64,000 nt of DNA from Faecalibacillus faecis. Lineage in GTDB: Bacteria > Bacillota_I > Bacilli_A > Erysipelotrichales > Coprobacillaceae. The notes below the pieces were generated by a model. It was not told the origin of the DNA and made no database searches. It worked only from the letters and a program-made list of their open reading frames with translations. The DNA lies in assembly GCF_003024675.1 (NCBI RefSeq), contig NZ_PYLP01000005.1, forward strand, positions 1 through 64,000. The letters run 5' to 3'. Below, in pieces: positions 62,594 to 64,000 of the stretch; positions within the stretch are counted from its first letter, which is position 1, and each line of letters starts with the position of its first letter. The translations under genes were made by a program, and so were the position numbers.

Positions 62594-62723
62594 CATTTCC
62601 TCCTACTGTCGCTCATAAAAGATGCAACGTTTTTTTGGTATTCACCATTTCGAATGTCTTAATAAAAGTCTTTCGATCTCTTTTAATATCAAAATAAGTG
62701 AACGAGAGAATTATATGACAAAA

Positions 62724-63692
62724 TCATCTATTTTTCAAATCAGAAAAAGCTTTTAAGCCATAAGCACTTTTTGCCTTTAAAATGGCACGTTTAATACACA
62801 TCGATGTCACTTCACTTGCAAGAACACCCACCGCATCTACCATTCCTTCAACTTCATTGGTACTTAGGACAAAAATAGTATCCCCATCACTCATAGTATG
62901 AACAGGTTGAATAGAGCGGGCATAACCATCATGACAAATTCCCGCCAGTTTTGTACATTGTGCTTTATTTAACTTGACATTAGTAACAATACAACCAATT
63001 GTTGTATTACCATCAGGAAGTTTTCGAATTTGATCCATTTGTTTCAATAAAACATCTTTAGTAGAAATAACTTGTTGTGTCTTTTTATCATAAATCCCTG
63101 CCAACATTTTATGACTCTCATGATCGACTACATTTCCACAGGCATTGACAGCCACAAGTCCTGCCACTTGAATAGCACCTACTTGTAAACCATAAGTTCC
63201 AATACCACCTTTCATGGCATGATCGAAACCTAAAATTTTACCAACACTGGCCCCACAACCAGCACCATAGTTTCCTTCTTTGATTTCATTATTTTCACTA
63301 TCTTTACAAGCTAAATAGCCCATATGTTTATCCGGTCTTACTTGAGGATTTCCTACTGATAAATCAAAAAGAGAAGCCCCACAAACAATCGGTACTCTCG
63401 CAACCGACATATCAAAACCAACATCATGTTCTTCTAAATACTGCATGGCTCCACTTGCAGCATCTAAGCCAAAAGCACTACCCCCACTTAACATCACCGC
63501 ATGAATTTGTTGAACCATATTAATTGGATTAAGTAAATCGGTTTCTCTTGTTGCTGGTCCACCACCACGAACATCAACACCCGCTGTAGCTCCTTTTTCA
63601 ACTATTACGACACTGCACCCTGTTGCTGCTTGTATATCTTCAACTTGTCCTACTTTAACACCAGAAATATCTGTGATTTTTATTTCTTTCAT
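62724..63692 (-). CDS. P1-family peptidase (DmpA-like)
   Basis: A 322-residue N-terminal-nucleophile hydrolase related to DmpA/BapA L-aminopeptidase D-esterases. Motifs: GATAGVDVRGGGPATRETDLL, VMLSGGSAFGLDAASGAMQYLEE, and the self-cleavage and nucleophile region DGNTTIGCIVTNVKLNK (about 235-250). The precursor is cut there to make active alpha and beta subunits. Relatives act on short beta-peptides or N-terminal amides; the natural substrate is unknown. AAGGTG precedes the start, 16 bp after the pentapeptide gene stop, so the two form an operon. Confidence 0.9.
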   Translation of the reverse strand: MKEIKITDISGVKVGQVEDIQAATGCSVVIVEKGATAGVDVRGGGPATRETDLLNPINMVQQIHAVMLSGGSAFGLDAASGAMQYLEEHDVGFDMSVARVPIVCGASLFDLSVGNPQVRPDKHMGYLACKDSENNEIKEGNYGAGCGASVGKILGFDHAMKGGIGTYGLQVGAIQVAGLVAVNACGNVVDHESHKMLAGIYDKKTQQVISTKDVLLKQMDQIRKLPDGNTTIGCIVTNVKLNKAQCTKLAGICHDGYARSIQPVHTMSDGDTIFVLSTNEVEGMVDAVGVLASEVTSMCIKRAILKAKSAYGLKAFSDLKNR

Positions 63693-63708
63693 TGTTTCAC
63701 CTTTTTTC

Positions 63709-64000
63709 TTATTTTACTTTAACACCTAAAATTCCAATTAAATCAACTGCTTGAAAATCATTAATAACAAGATTCTTTAAACTTTGTAAATCAAACAAAG
63801 CTCCTTGAATTTGACAACTTGATACATCTAAACCTTTATGATGTAAAGAAGTAAGTTCACATCGTATTAAAGATGTGTCTTTTAATTCTATTTTTTTACA
63901 ATGCGTATCATAGAAAGAAGCTTCTTGTAAATCAGTATGTTTAAAATAAACATTTTGAAGTGATGAAGAAGCATAATTACTGTATCGTCCTTGACAGTTT
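63709..64000 (-). CDS. Pentapeptide-repeat protein, 3' part only
   Basis: The reverse strand at the window edge encodes 97 C-terminal residues. They show the five-residue rhythm with hydrophobic centre (NYASSSLQNVYFKHTDLQEASFYDTHCKKIELKDTSL) of a right-handed quadrilateral beta-helix, and the ending GLDVSSCQIQGALFDLQSLKNLVINDFQAVDLIGILGVKVK common to small firmicute pentapeptide proteins. Some members (Qnr, MfpA) protect DNA gyrase, but most have no known role. The 5' part is beyond the window. Confidence 0.8.
   Translation of the reverse strand, partial: NCQGRYSNYASSSLQNVYFKHTDLQEASFYDTHCKKIELKDTSLIRCELTSLHHKGLDVSSCQIQGALFDLQSLKNLVINDFQAVDLIGILGVKVK

Noticed and set aside
62597-62723. Riboswitch upstream of the ECF S component
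   Set aside because: No recognisable TPP, FMN, THF or other vitamin riboswitch core, and the space after the preceding gene is only 127 bp.

Overview
The window is AT-rich (roughly 70% AT) chromosomal DNA of a low-GC Gram-positive bacterium. Gene content fits an anaerobic gut firmicute of the Erysipelotrichales/Coprobacillus type: pyruvate formate-lyase with its activase, EpsC-type serine acetyltransferase, heterodimeric ABC exporters, an opp peptide transporter, PTS/phospho-glucosidase genes, an ECF vitamin transporter and Rpn-family elements. Strong Shine-Dalgarno sites, TTGACA/TATAAT promoters with 17-bp spacers and compact U-tailed terminators agree. The taxonomic call is inference from gene content.

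Layout. 0-5 kb: cysteine and serine synthesis (cysK and epsC divergent, serC-serA operon), split by an Rpn-family element. 5-9.4 kb: an unknown membrane protein, then tag-chbG-SseB-like gene, mutY and an EamA protein. 9.45-11.17 kb: an IS200/IS605 element (tnpA plus a frameshifted tnpB). 11.2-17.3 kb: two permease/ATPase ABC operons and a divergent operon coding a membrane protein and a LytTR regulator; both intergenic regions carry matching 21-bp-period direct repeats. 17.4-20.4 kb: PadR/DUF2812 pair with a long operator, then an EAL phosphodiesterase. 21.0-23.4 kb: a patch of decay with three redox/regulator pseudogenes around an intact CMD-family gene and a MerR gene. 23.4-31.6 kb: housekeeping and envelope genes, tRNA-Arg(CCU) and an unusual array of three palindromes 40 bp apart. 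31.7-32.8 kb: second Rpn unit. 32.8-38.2 kb: MarR-regulated heterodimeric ABC exporter and pepT. 38.4-42 kb: beta-glucoside PTS IIC, GH1 enzyme and RpiR regulator. 42.3-51.7 kb: oppA3(pseudo)-oppA2-oppA1-oppBCDF. 51.8-56.8 kb: ROK sugar kinase, pflB-pflA and a stand-alone PRD protein. 57-64 kb: deoC, MurE-like ligase, mtaB, an unknown gene, rsmE, an ECF S component, a P1 peptidase and a partial pentapeptide-repeat protein.

How it fits together. A TTGTATACAA-type palindrome recurs at the cysK, serC, oppA1 and oppA2 promoters and may link amino-acid synthesis with peptide uptake under one regulator. The LytTR regulator has a receiver-like domain lacking the phosphorylation residues and is paired with a membrane protein, so it may sense through that partner and drive the two ABC modules. 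Most intact-looking frameshifts (tnpB, flavodoxin, oppA3) are explained by loss of one A in an A-run, which could be real decay, slippage or assembly error. No CRISPR array, rRNA, prophage or confidently recognised riboswitch was seen.
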